From Mucilaginibacter tundrae (GTDB taxonomy: Bacteria; Bacteroidota; Bacteroidia; Sphingobacteriales; Sphingobacteriaceae), in contig NZ_JACCBZ010000002.1 in the NCBI RefSeq assembly GCF_013408825.1, forward strand, positions 62,001-126,000: a DNA stretch of 64,000 nucleotides. The letters run 5' to 3'. The notes beneath the pieces were generated by a model. That model searched no databases. It was given only the letters and a program-made list of their open reading frames with translations, and was not told the origin of the DNA. The translations under genes and the position numbers were made by a program. Of this stretch, positions 44,246-52,092 are shown piece by piece. Positions within the stretch are counted from its first letter, which is position 1, and each line of letters begins with the position of its first letter.

Positions 44246-44423
44246 ATAAGATTTGCTGATTGGGTTTGGGCCTGCGGCATGAAATTTCGAGTGGAACAAA
44301 GGAACGCAACAACTGCCGTATTCGCTGTCGCGGCTCGGTGCGGATGCGTTTGATTTTGATTTTGACAAGGCGGCCATTGAACTTACGGCCTTTAAGATCG
44401 TGTACGACTTCATTGTTTTTCAT
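44244..44423 (-). CDS. Possible small basic protein
   Basis: A 59-codon frame with ATG at 44423, starting MKNNEVVHDLKGRKFNGRLV and continuing KIKIKRIRTEPRQRIRQLLR. The strongly basic, coherent first half looks like a DNA-binding tail. However, the same stretch is also open in other frames, so it may be conserved DNA (part of the oriT region) rather than a gene. There is no family match. Confidence 0.25.
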   Translation of the reverse strand: MKNNEVVHDLKGRKFNGRLVKIKIKRIRTEPRQRIRQLLRSFVPLEISCRRPKPNQQIL

Positions 44424-44591
44424 GATTATCTGAATTGATAATCAAATGTCGGGAGGAGGATTTTGGGCATTGGGCAAGTTGCCTAAAATTTAGTGGGCCG
44501 TTGAATATGCTTGTTTGCTTGTAAACGCGATGGTGAATTTATTTAGGGCTACTTGCCCTAACGCCAGATTTCACTATCCGATACTTGCAAT

Positions 44592-44963
44592 ATGCAAGAA
44601 ACAGAGAAACTTACTTTCGAGCTACTACCCATAGCCATTAGCGAATTATTGGAAAGGGTAAGAAGAATAGAGGCGGTGTTATCAGGCGAAAAAATCGCAT
44701 TGGATATCCAGGATGAAATGCTGGATATTAAAGAAGCGTCGGCATTTTTAAAATTGGCGGTCGCTACGATATACAGTAAGGTTTGCCGGGGTGAAATCCC
44801 TGCCACCAAACCAGGACGGCAATTGTATTTCAACAAAGCTGAACTGATAGAGTGGTTAAAACAAAAAAGGAAAAAGACCACCCAGGAATTAATTGCCGAC
44901 TTTCAAGGCCAGCGGGGGCGCATTCCTTTTCAGCGAAAGAGAAAAGCCCTACGCTCTTATTAA
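44592..44963 (+). CDS. Helix-turn-helix excisionase-like protein
   Basis: A 123-residue protein with a central MerR/excisionase-type helix-turn-helix (DIKEASAFLKLAVATIYSKV, then CRGEIPATKPGRQLYFNKAE, LIEWLKQKR). Such proteins act as recombination directionality factors or as regulators of mobile elements. The gene converges on the integrase gene and overlaps its 3' end by 4 bp. It probably belongs to the island's excision or regulatory module. Confidence 0.75.
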   Translation: MQETEKLTFELLPIAISELLERVRRIEAVLSGEKIALDIQDEMLDIKEASAFLKLAVATIYSKVCRGEIPATKPGRQLYFNKAELIEWLKQKRKKTTQELIADFQGQRGRIPFQRKRKALRSY

Positions 44964-46072
44964 GACCAGGTAATTTTGATACGGTTGGCTGCTTCCTTTT
45001 TCTTTGAATCAATTACTTTGGTATAGATCTGTGTCGTCTTAACATTGCGATGCCCCAACAATTTAGAGATCGTAAAAATATCTGTCCCTGATGTTAACTG
45101 TAATGTGGCATACGTATGTCTAAAACTGTGAAAGGTGATGTTTTTACGTATTCCTGCATCGGCCACCCACTTGAGCAGAAAAGTTTTAACCTGTGCATAC
45201 TTGATACCACTGAACACTTTACGCGCTTCGTCTCCTTTTTCACCCAAAAGCGAATAGGCTATATCTGAAATGGGCAAAACCTCTACCCCTGCCGTTTTCT
45301 CTTGCCGGAACTGGATATAATAGTTTTCAGGCTCACCCCTTACTTCAGACCATAATAAAGACTGGACATCAGAAAATCGCAGGCCGGTTAAGCCGGAAAA
45401 TAATGCCGCGCGTTTTAACAAGTCATTCTTTACCTTAGTTTCGGCCAGCTTTTGAAATTCTTCTATCACTAAAAATTCCCGGTGTGTTTCCTCATCCTTA
45501 ATCGAATCAATCAACTCGTTAATGTTTTGCGTCAACAATCCCGCCTTATAAGCAGCCTTTAAAACCGCCTTAAATTTATTGAAATAACTTACTGCGGTAT
45601 TCACTGCAATTTTTTGCCTGCGCGGGCCTAATGCGGGGCCAGTAAGCAAATAAGAGCGATATTCTTCACAAAACAATACGTTTAGATCAATGAAGCGCAG
45701 ATCAGGCCCCGCAAAGTCTGTAAAATAACGTAAGCCCATATACCAGTTATCTGAATTGCTCCCCACCTTTTTGATGGCTATTGATTTAAAATATTCGACA
45801 AAACTGGCGGTTTTCCGCTCCGCATTAAGAAATCCAAACTGCTGATTTTGTATTTCGATCTGCCGGGTAGCGCGGGTGTGTTCTGCAAGTTTCATCGTTT
45901 CCCTATTGTGATGACGCTCTACGCTGTCTTTTGGCTTATCAAATAAATGTATGCCTAAAAATTCCCGGCGCGTTAACTTCCCGGTATCAGGGTGTAGTAA
46001 GGGCGGGTAAAAGTCCAGATATAGTGAAGTTCGTCCCGACGTTAATGCTTTCTTCCTCAATGTCACTTTCAT
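44960..46072 (-). CDS. Tyrosine site-specific integrase
   Basis: A 370-residue phage-type integrase of the Bacteroidota kind: N-terminal arm-binding segment (LRKKALTSGRTSLYLDFYPP), SAM-like core-binding domain (about 100-200) and catalytic domain. Catalytic residues are visible as Arg in FSGLTGLRFSDVQSLLW, His-x-x-Arg in ITFHSFRHTYATLQL, His in LLGHRNVKTTQIY and the tyrosine in QIYTKV. It probably integrates the island at the mnmE 3' end, with the helix-turn-helix gene at 46090 between it and the attachment site. Confidence 0.9.
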   Translation of the reverse strand: MKVTLRKKALTSGRTSLYLDFYPPLLHPDTGKLTRREFLGIHLFDKPKDSVERHHNRETMKLAEHTRATRQIEIQNQQFGFLNAERKTASFVEYFKSIAIKKVGSNSDNWYMGLRYFTDFAGPDLRFIDLNVLFCEEYRSYLLTGPALGPRRQKIAVNTAVSYFNKFKAVLKAAYKAGLLTQNINELIDSIKDEETHREFLVIEEFQKLAETKVKNDLLKRAALFSGLTGLRFSDVQSLLWSEVRGEPENYYIQFRQEKTAGVEVLPISDIAYSLLGEKGDEARKVFSGIKYAQVKTFLLKWVADAGIRKNITFHSFRHTYATLQLTSGTDIFTISKLLGHRNVKTTQIYTKVIDSKKKEAANRIKITWS

Positions 46073-46089
46073 AATCTGCGATATTAGGG

Positions 46090-46653
46090 TTATTTAATTT
46101 TCGGATTTAACAACTGGTCAACTTTAGATTTAAGCACATACACAAATTTGCCGCGTTGTGTCTTCTGAATGTTGTTACGTTTGAGCATATCGTAAAGCGC
46201 CTTTTCGGAGACATTGTATTTCAGCTGAATTTCTCCCATGTGGTAGCACTGCTTAATATCTAATGGTTTTTCCGGCCTTGGAGGCAATGGCTGTAAGGCG
46301 TTATCAAAAAAGCGTTCTATATCTGAACGACGTAACAACGTTTTCCTTTCCGAAAACTTAATGCCATTTAAAGTGCCATTGTTAATCAGATTATAAACTG
46401 TCCTGGTCGAACAGGTCAGCAATTTGGCTACATCCGAAACAGTTAAGATTTCCTTTGATTTAATTTCCTCTAAAGAGCGTTGGCGAACGACTTTGGTATG
46501 GTCATGGCTTGCCTTTACTTTCTCGACTCGCTTTCTGGCTTTGTAATTATGTTTAGCGCACCGGTCGCTGCAAAACTGCGTTACGGTAGTTTTGGCTTCA
46601 AACTCCGACCCGCATTGCTGACAAATTCTGTTTATCCTGATATTAGAACTCAT
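46090..46653 (-). CDS. Helix-turn-helix protein with zinc-ribbon-like N-terminus
   Basis: A 187-residue protein. The N-terminus RICQQCGSEFEAKTTVTQFC followed by SDRCAKHNYKARKRVEK is a four-cysteine, zinc-ribbon-like element. Two excisionase-type helix-turn-helix units follow (LTVSDVAKLLTCSTRTVYNL; IQLKYNVSEKALYDMLKRNN). It lies 17 bp upstream of the integrase on the same strand, and is the gene nearest to the attachment site. It probably regulates or directs recombination. Similar proteins accompany integrases in other Bacteroidota elements. Confidence 0.75.
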   Translation of the reverse strand: MSSNIRINRICQQCGSEFEAKTTVTQFCSDRCAKHNYKARKRVEKVKASHDHTKVVRQRSLEEIKSKEILTVSDVAKLLTCSTRTVYNLINNGTLNGIKFSERKTLLRRSDIERFFDNALQPLPPRPEKPLDIKQCYHMGEIQLKYNVSEKALYDMLKRNNIQKTQRGKFVYVLKSKVDQLLNPKIK

Positions 46654-46740
46654 AAAACTAAGTTTATACAGGGGCTTAGTTTACTTACGTGAATTTAAGT
46701 GTAAATAAGCGCAATAATTTCGCCCCACTTTTTCGCATAA

Positions 46741-46779
46741 GGTACAAATCCCCTTTTGAGGTACAATTCAGGTACAAAT
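46741..46779. repeat. Three direct repeats of GGTACAA(A/T)T next to the integration site
   Basis: GGTACAAAT at 46741-46749, GGTACAATT at 46760-46768 and GGTACAAAT at 46771-46779, in the same orientation. They are 107-145 bp from the mnmE end, between it and the helix-turn-helix gene. Repeats at this position are typical arm sites for integrase or excisionase, but they may also be operator copies for the helix-turn-helix gene promoter. Confidence 0.5.
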
Positions 46780-46885
46780 ATAGGCATAACAGCGCAAAAA
46801 AACCAAAAATGTTAGCAATATATTTTTGCTTAATTTGTTGATTTTTATCATTTTAACTCGAAAAAGTTTGTGGAAATTTGGCTAA

Positions 46886-46903
46886 TTACTTTCCGATACA
46901 AAA
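46886..46903 (-). other. Probable attachment site: last 18 bases of mnmE
   Basis: The coding strand reads TTTTGTATCGGAAAGTAA. From memory, the SGI1-family attachment site in trmE/mnmE of Gammaproteobacteria is TTCTGTATTGGTAAGTAA, a 15 of 18 match that partly reflects the conserved C-terminus FCIGK. A tyrosine integrase lies just beyond. The second copy (other end of the element) was not found in this window. Confidence 0.5.
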
Positions 46904-48253
46904 TTTACTAAAAATATTTTCTAACAAGTCATCGGTTGTGACTGTCCCGGTTATTTCACCAAGATAATGCAGCGCTTGTTTGATGTCCGTGGCTAAAAAG
47001 TCTGAAGTAATATCACTATCTATACCATTTAATACCTTTATTAGTGATTCTTCAGTTTTTTGAAGGGCTTCCAGATGGCGAATATTGGTTACCAAGGTTT
47101 CGTTACCGGTCAATTGGTCTTTTATCGCGGTATTGTAAATCTTATTTTTCAGGTCGTCGATATGAAATTTTTCTTTGGCAGAGATTACTACCGCTCGCTG
47201 GGTATGAGGTAAGTTATCAATCTCCTCCTGCGATAAAAGGTCAATTTTGTTGGCTACCACCAACATTACTATCCCCGGTTTTTGCAGGCTTTCCAGGTCT
47301 TGATTAAGTTCGGCCAGACTAATTTGTTGTGTATCATACACATAAATTAACAGTGCCGACTGGCTAATCTTTTCCATTGTACGCTTAACACCTATTTGCT
47401 CAATAGCATCCGTTGCTTCGCGAATACCGGCGGTATCTATCAGCCTGAAGTTGATACCATGAATGTTAAGCACTTCTTCGATGGTATCTCGTGTAGTGCC
47501 CGGCAAGTGACTTACGATAGCCCTTTCCTCGTTTAACAAAGCGTTTAGCAGCGTAGATTTACCTGCATTCGGACGGCCAGCGATTACGGTATTTACTCCC
47601 ATCTTAATGGCATTACCCAATTCAAATGATTGTATTAGTGAGCTAATTATACGGGTAATATCATGCGTCAATTTTTTAAGTTGATCGCGGTTAGCGAATT
47701 CGACATCTTCTTCGGCAAAATCCAATTCCAATTCAACTAGAGAAGCAAAATTTACCAATTGCTCACGCAAGGCTTTTAGCTGATTACTAAAGCCGCCACG
47801 TAATTGGTTTAAGGCTACCTGTTGGGATGCTTTTGAATTAGATGCAATCAGATCAGCAACCGCCTCAGCCTGAGAAAGGTCCATTTGGCCGTTGAGGAAA
47901 GCGCGCAGGGTAAACTCGCCTGCTTTAGCAGACCTAGCCCCTTTTTTGATAAGCAGTTTAATGATCGACTCAATAATATACGCAGACCCGTGGCAGGAGA
48001 TTTCCACCACATTTTCGCGGGTATATGATCGCGGAGCAACAAATAAAGAAATTAAAACCTCATCTAAAACTAAGTCACCATCGGCAATACTGCCGAAGTG
48101 AATAGTATGCGATTTTTGTTTGGTCAGATCCTTGCCTTTAAATACGCTTTGCGCAATGTTAATAGCCTCGGGGCCGGATAAACGTATTACGCCAATAGCT
48201 CCGCTTCCGGAGGGTGTGGCAAGGGCAACGATGGTTTCTTCTGTATTGGTCAT
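46886..48253 (-). CDS. mnmE: tRNA modification GTPase MnmE
   Basis: A 455-residue protein. The N-terminal folate-binding domain (about 1-120) includes IVALATPSGSGAIGVIRLSG. A G domain is inserted in the helical domain: P-loop AGRPNAGKSTLLNALLNEER, switch II DTAGIREATD, NKID motif. The C-terminus ends FSKFCIGK with the essential cysteine. With MnmG it installs the 5-carboxymethylaminomethyl group on U34 of certain tRNAs. The last codons are the probable integration site of the adjacent island and remain intact. Confidence 0.96.
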   Translation of the reverse strand: MTNTEETIVALATPSGSGAIGVIRLSGPEAINIAQSVFKGKDLTKQKSHTIHFGSIADGDLVLDEVLISLFVAPRSYTRENVVEISCHGSAYIIESIIKLLIKKGARSAKAGEFTLRAFLNGQMDLSQAEAVADLIASNSKASQQVALNQLRGGFSNQLKALREQLVNFASLVELELDFAEEDVEFANRDQLKKLTHDITRIISSLIQSFELGNAIKMGVNTVIAGRPNAGKSTLLNALLNEERAIVSHLPGTTRDTIEEVLNIHGINFRLIDTAGIREATDAIEQIGVKRTMEKISQSALLIYVYDTQQISLAELNQDLESLQKPGIVMLVVANKIDLLSQEEIDNLPHTQRAVVISAKEKFHIDDLKNKIYNTAIKDQLTGNETLVTNIRHLEALQKTEESLIKVLNGIDSDITSDFLATDIKQALHYLGEITGTVTTDDLLENIFSKFCIGK

Positions 48254-48298
48254 AGTTCATGGTTCATAGTTCATAGCAGTCATGAATTATGAACCATC
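48254..48298. repeat. Tandem/palindromic repeat upstream of mnmE
   Basis: Units of ATAGTTCATGGTTC occur in tandem and are followed by an inverted form (ATGAATTATGAACC). It is a small intergenic repeat between the divergent mnmE and nucleoid-protein genes. Confidence 0.55.
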
Positions 48299-48406
48299 AT
48301 CCATGAGCTATTACAAAAGTCGTTATTTACACGCAATGTTCCTGCCATAATTTTGTAAGTATAAAATCAGCCGCCGTTGGCAAAAAAGGCTAAATTCGCA
48401 ATTAAT

Positions 48407-49465
48407 ATGGTAACTTTTTTTGAAGCTTCGCTCGATACTATTTCCGTTCATCACGTTGGTAATCCATCGCATAATGAATTTTATGCTTTATCCGACAAAC
48501 CGTTGGAGCTTAAGGACGAGGTCATCCCTACCCTGCTGATGCAGTATTTTTTAAAACCTTTTGAAAAAGCTAATGAGGTTTATCACCTGATGCATACTAG
48601 TGGCGATTTGAATTTAAACGAGCTCCATCATTTTGCGACGCAGGTTTTTGAGGATAAGGAAAAGTTTCATGAAGTATCGGAACAAATAACCAAATATCTG
48701 CACAAGGTATCTAATCACCCTAATATAAAAACTGGTGAGTTATATGTGGTTTACTTTAATAAGGTACAGATTGAAGGCAATCCGCTGGATGCGATTGGGA
48801 TTTTTAAGTCTGAAAATAAAGAAACTTATCTAAAAGTATATCCTGAAGATGGCGGCTTCGGGGTTGACTACGAGGAGAATGCGATCAATATTAATAAACT
48901 GGATAAAGGCGTGCTGATCTTCAACATTGAAAAAGAAAATGGTTATAAAGTTGTGGTGATTGACAAAAGCAACAGTAACCAGGAAGCTGCTGTTTATTGG
49001 AAAGATGACTTTCTGCAATTGAAGATCCGTAACGACAGTTTTAACCAGACCAATAATACTTTAGGCATCTATAAAAACTTTGTAACACAGAAACTGGATG
49101 ACGAGTTCGAGATGAGTAAGGCTGATAAGATTGACTTATTGAACCGCTCCATGAAATATTTTAAGGAAAAGGAAACCTTTGATATGGACGAATTCGCGGG
49201 CGAGGTGATCGGCAACGAAAAAGCTATTGAATCGTTCAAAAACTTTAAGAGCCAGTATGAGCAAGAGTTTGATTCGCCGATCGCGGATACTTTTGAGATC
49301 TCCGGTAACGCGGTTAAAAAACAGGCAAGGGATTATAAAAGTGTGTTAAAACTGGATAAAAACTTCCATATTTATATTCATGGTGATAAGGAGTTGATTG
49401 AAAGAGGCTTTGATGATGGCAGGGCGATGAATTATTATAAGGTTTATTTTAAGGAAGAAGCGTAA
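48407..49465 (+). CDS. Nucleoid-associated protein (NdpA/YejK family)
   Basis: From the ATG at 48407 the protein has about 352 residues; an upstream TTG at 48377 would add ten. The start MVTFFEASLDTISVHHVGNP and the later GELYVVYFNKVQIEGNPLDA and AIGIFKSENKETYLKVYPED regions are those of the 37-kDa nucleoid-associated protein family (NdpA). These bind DNA and associate with the nucleoid, but their exact role is unclear. It faces away from mnmE. A long palindromic repeat follows the stop codon. Confidence 0.82.
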   Translation: MVTFFEASLDTISVHHVGNPSHNEFYALSDKPLELKDEVIPTLLMQYFLKPFEKANEVYHLMHTSGDLNLNELHHFATQVFEDKEKFHEVSEQITKYLHKVSNHPNIKTGELYVVYFNKVQIEGNPLDAIGIFKSENKETYLKVYPEDGGFGVDYEENAININKLDKGVLIFNIEKENGYKVVVIDKSNSNQEAAVYWKDDFLQLKIRNDSFNQTNNTLGIYKNFVTQKLDDEFEMSKADKIDLLNRSMKYFKEKETFDMDEFAGEVIGNEKAIESFKNFKSQYEQEFDSPIADTFEISGNAVKKQARDYKSVLKLDKNFHIYIHGDKELIERGFDDGRAMNYYKVYFKEEA

Positions 49466-49478
49466 TTACTTTTTCCGG

Positions 49479-49550
49479 GTGTCATGCTGAGGCTACTCTA
49501 AGCATGAGGGCGGGCCTTTACGCTTATGCTTCGAGTACCTCAGCATGACC
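49479..49550. repeat. Long palindromic repeat between convergent genes
   Basis: Outer arms GTCATGCTGAGG and CCTCAGCATGAC, with inner arms AAGCAT/ATGCTT, form a ~70-bp hairpin. It lies between the convergent nucleoid-protein gene and the gene at 49558, so it may act as a two-way terminator. It looks like one of the dispersed palindromes of this genome. Confidence 0.7.
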
Positions 49551-49557
49551 TCTGCTT

Positions 49558-49920
49558 TTATTTATCCTCAAAAGCCATCCTCATAAACTCCAAAACTTCT
49601 TCATTTACATCTTCTACATTAAACATCCTGAAATGGTGGTTAAACTGTTGGCTATCGACGGGCACTTGTGCTATTTTTTGGAAGCATAGGTTATCGGTAT
49701 ATTCCTGTTTGAATGGGAATACCACATGGATAAAGTTTTTACCTAATTGGGTTATCCAGGCAATTCTTCGGTGTGAGTTGGCAATACCGATCATCGTTTT
49801 GGCTGGATGAATGGTTATTGGTACAAGTTTTTGGTATTCGCTGACAAAATGGTTGAAGAGCGATAGGGTTTGCTCGGATTTACCGGAGAGGAAAGCGGAA
49901 ATGTCGTTATCTAGTTCCAT
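49558..49920 (-). CDS. Conserved hypothetical protein, DUF5655-like
   Basis: A 120-residue soluble protein. The segment LFNHFVSEYQKLVPITIHPA followed by KTMIGIANSHRRIAWITQLG and NFIHVVFPFKQEY resembles the DUF5655/YdhG-like domain of unknown function. The protein is probably cytosolic. It converges on the nucleoid-protein gene and lies next to a TIGR02757 gene. The family name is from memory and should be checked by profile search. Confidence 0.5.
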   Translation of the reverse strand: MELDNDISAFLSGKSEQTLSLFNHFVSEYQKLVPITIHPAKTMIGIANSHRRIAWITQLGKNFIHVVFPFKQEYTDNLCFQKIAQVPVDSQQFNHHFRMFNVEDVNEEVLEFMRMAFEDK

Positions 49921-49968
49921 AATCTTTAAATATTATTAAAGATAACAACCAAACTTCCAAATAGTAGA

Positions 49969-50000
49969 AGATTTCTCATCGTACCTCGTCGAAATGACAA
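49969..50000. repeat. Dispersed repeat unit
   Basis: AGATTTCTCATCGTACCTCG followed by TCGAAATGACAA belongs to a repeat type common in Bacteroidota intergenic DNA. It is located between the stop codon of the gene at 50006 and the start region of the gene at 49920. Confidence 0.5.
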
Positions 50001-50005
50001 GGGGG

Positions 50006-50806
50006 CTAAAACTTCTCTTCTATCCCCAAACCAAACAAAGCGAAATCATATTTAACCGGGTCGGTTGGGTCGAATTCTCTTAGGCGTTGGGTGAGTTCGA
50101 CGGCGGTTTGCCAGTCGGTTTGTTTGCGGGTGATGAGGTTGAGTTTGCGGGCCACACGGTCTACGTGCAGATCGCAGGGCATGATAAGGTCGGCGGGTTT
50201 TAGTTGGTTCCAGATGCCGAAATCTACGCCGCAATCGTCTTTGCGCACCATCCATCGCAGGAACATGTTCAGCCTCTTGCATGTTGATTTTTGCGAGGGT
50301 GAGGACACGTGCTTTTTGGTACGATGCGGAAAATCGGGCAAGGAAAAGAAATAGGAACGGAAGTGATTTAATGCCGTTTCAACCGGCGATTGCAAGTTTA
50401 CAGATTCTTCGCTGCCGCTCAGAATGACAATTTTATTAGGAATAAACGCATCCTCTAATGATTCATGATTTTCATAATGATACCGAAAGAAAGCTATAAA
50501 ATACAGCGTATCGATATCATTAAAAGTACGGTGCTTAAAATGAAGCAGCTTTTTAAGATCGGTTTCGTGGTGATTGATGATAAAATCATAGGGTGAGCCA
50601 TCCATTAACTCAATTAACTCTTTGCATTTGTTGATGATGGTAACGCGCTGTCCCCAGGCTAAAGTTGCAGCCCAAAAACCCACAATCTCTATGTCCTGCT
50701 TTTTGGTGAACAGATGCGGGATGGAAACCGGATCATTTTTGATGAAATCAGGCTGATTGTATTGGGCAACTTTGGAATCGAGGAAAGCTTTGAGGTTTTC
50801 TATCAT
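50006..50806 (-). CDS. TIGR02757 family protein
   Basis: A 266-residue protein of the TIGR02757 family (function unknown). Typical segments are IEIVGFWAATLAWGQRVTII, NKCKELIELMDGSPYDFIIN, later PCDLHVDRVARKLNLITRKQ and KYDFALFGLGIEEKF at the C-terminus. Residues 127-135 (VILSGSEES) are encoded by a dispersed palindromic repeat (50402-50428) that appears to have entered the frame. The inserted peptide lies in a loop between conserved regions, so the protein may still work. Confidence 0.82.
   Translation of the reverse strand: MIENLKAFLDSKVAQYNQPDFIKNDPVSIPHLFTKKQDIEIVGFWAATLAWGQRVTIINKCKELIELMDGSPYDFIINHHETDLKKLLHFKHRTFNDIDTLYFIAFFRYHYENHESLEDAFIPNKIVILSGSEESVNLQSPVETALNHFRSYFFSLPDFPHRTKKHVSSPSQKSTCKRLNMFLRWMVRKDDCGVDFGIWNQLKPADLIMPCDLHVDRVARKLNLITRKQTDWQTAVELTQRLREFDPTDPVKYDFALFGLGIEEKF
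50402..50428. repeat. Dispersed palindromic repeat inside a coding sequence
   Basis: The sequence GATTCTTCGCTGCCGCTCAG followed by AATGAC is a well-known Bacteroidota intergenic repeat, with arms ATTCT and AGAAT. Here it is read in frame as VILSGSEES. The peptide is the usual translation product of such repeats, so an in-frame insertion is likely. Confidence 0.65.
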
Positions 50807-50811
50807 TATTT

Positions 50812-50879
50812 AGTATCGAGTAGCTAGTATCAAGTAGCAAGACAAGATTGTTTACTTGATACTAACTACTTGATACTAA
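50812..50879. repeat. Palindromic repeat with doubled AGTATCAAGTAG units
   Basis: AGTATC-AGTAG/CTAGTATCAAGTAG on the left pairs with ACTTGATACTAACTACTTGATACT on the right. The two halves are tandem doublets and form a long hairpin. It fills the 77-bp gap between the TIGR02757 start and the cystathionine gamma-synthase stop. Confidence 0.65.
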
Positions 50880-50883
50880 TGCA

Positions 50884-52023
50884 CTAAGCCAATGCTTGTT
50901 TCAAATCCTCTAACAAATCTTCCACATCTTCTACCCCAACACTCAGGCGTAATAAGTTGTCAACTACGCCTGCTTTATCACGTTCAGCTTTGGGGATGGA
51001 GCCATGGGTCATACTTACGGGGTGGTTGATTAGTGATTCTACGCCGCCTAATGATTCGGCAAGTGTAAATACTTTAAAAGATGATGCTACGCGGAATGTT
51101 TCTTTTAGATCAGCACCCTTTAATACGATAGAGATCATGCCACCAAAATCCTTCATTTGCTTTTTGGCAACATCATGATTAGGATGATCGGTAAAGCCCG
51201 GCCAGTATATTTTTTCAACTTTAGGATGCGTTTTTAAGAATTCGGCTATAACCCTGCCGTTCTCGCAATGCGCCTTCATACGCAGGTGCAAGGTTTTTAT
51301 GCCCCGAAGTACCAGGAAACTATCCATAGGGCCGGGAGTGGCTCCGCAGGCGTTATAAATGAACCATAGTTTCTTATAGGTTTCGTCGTCGTTCAACATT
51401 AAAGCGCCCATTACCACATCGGAGTGACCACCAATGTATTTGGTAACTGAGTGCATCACAATATCAGCGCCCAGATCAATCGGGTTTTGCAGGTACGGCG
51501 AAGCGAAGGTATTATCAACCACCAATTTCAGGTTTTTGGCTTTGGAGATTTTAGCCACCGCTTCAATATCCACAATACGCATGGTTGGGTTGGTTGGCGT
51601 TTCTATCCAGATCAATTTGGTATTTTCATTTACGTACTGGTTGATCAATTCCGGATGAGCCAAATCAATAAAATGAAATTTGATGCCGTAATTAGCGTAG
51701 ATCTTAGTGAAGATACGGTATGAGCCGCCGTAAAGATCATTACCTGTTATTACTTCATCACCTGGCGCTAATAATTTCATTACGGCATCGGTCGCACCCA
51801 TTCCGCTTGAAAAGGCTAAGCCGTATTTGGCATTTTCTAATGCCGCTAAACAGTTTTCTAACGCATGGCGGGTTGGGTTGGTACCGCGGGAATATTCATA
51901 ACCCTGGTTATCGCCCGGCGACTTTTGCCAGTAAGTAGATGTTTGGTATATCGGCGTCATTACCGCGCCGGTTGACGGATCGGGCTCCTGCCCTGCGTGT
52001 ATTGCTTTAGTTGCGAATTTCAT
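50884..52023 (-). CDS. Cystathionine gamma-synthase (trans-sulfuration PLP enzyme)
   Basis: About 379 residues from the ATG at 52023; a TTG at 52035 is less likely. The Cys/Met-metabolism PLP signature is visible: TKAIHAGQEPDPSTGAVMTP at the start, YEYSRGTNPTRHALENCLAA, and the lysine that binds PLP in MHSVTKYIGGHSDVVMG. The sequence resembles bacterial cystathionine gamma-synthase or gamma-lyase proteins (metB/cgs group). It either makes cystathionine from O-acyl-homoserine and cysteine or cleaves it. Which one cannot be settled by eye. Confidence 0.88.
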   Translation of the reverse strand: MKFATKAIHAGQEPDPSTGAVMTPIYQTSTYWQKSPGDNQGYEYSRGTNPTRHALENCLAALENAKYGLAFSSGMGATDAVMKLLAPGDEVITGNDLYGGSYRIFTKIYANYGIKFHFIDLAHPELINQYVNENTKLIWIETPTNPTMRIVDIEAVAKISKAKNLKLVVDNTFASPYLQNPIDLGADIVMHSVTKYIGGHSDVVMGALMLNDDETYKKLWFIYNACGATPGPMDSFLVLRGIKTLHLRMKAHCENGRVIAEFLKTHPKVEKIYWPGFTDHPNHDVAKKQMKDFGGMISIVLKGADLKETFRVASSFKVFTLAESLGGVESLINHPVSMTHGSIPKAERDKAGVVDNLLRLSVGVEDVEDLLEDLKQALA

Positions 52024-52035
52024 GACCTCTCCCAA

Positions 52036-52054
52036 CCCTCTCCAGAGGAGAGGG
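52036..52054. repeat. Short palindrome CCCTCTCC-aga-GGAGAGGG
   Basis: A perfect 8-bp stem with 3-nt loop in the gap between proS and the cystathionine gamma-synthase gene. The related CCTCTCC-aaa-GGAGAGG occurs at 56614-56630. A dispersed repeat or terminator of proS. Confidence 0.6.
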
Positions 52055-52092
52055 CTATTTAAATGTGTGTATAATTAAATCCCATTAAAGGA

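Larger units (their letters stand above)
40410..46885. mobile_element. Mobilizable integrative island next to mnmE
   Basis: Contains, from left to right, a coupling protein, relaxase and BfmA/BtgA-type protein on the minus strand, a candidate oriT region, a small helix-turn-helix gene, a tyrosine integrase and another helix-turn-helix protein. It ends exactly at the 3' end of mnmE. There is no set of conjugation (Tra/VirB) genes, so it should depend on a helper element for transfer. The left limit is uncertain: the truncated TlpA pseudogene at 40.4 kb may mark it, but no attachment-site copy was found there and the element could extend further left. Confidence 0.65.

Noticed and set aside
44114..44413. 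99-codon frame on the minus strand in the candidate oriT region
   Set aside because: Low-complexity serine/lysine/proline composition, overlapped by another open frame, and its end reads through the GC hairpin; more likely conserved DNA than a protein.
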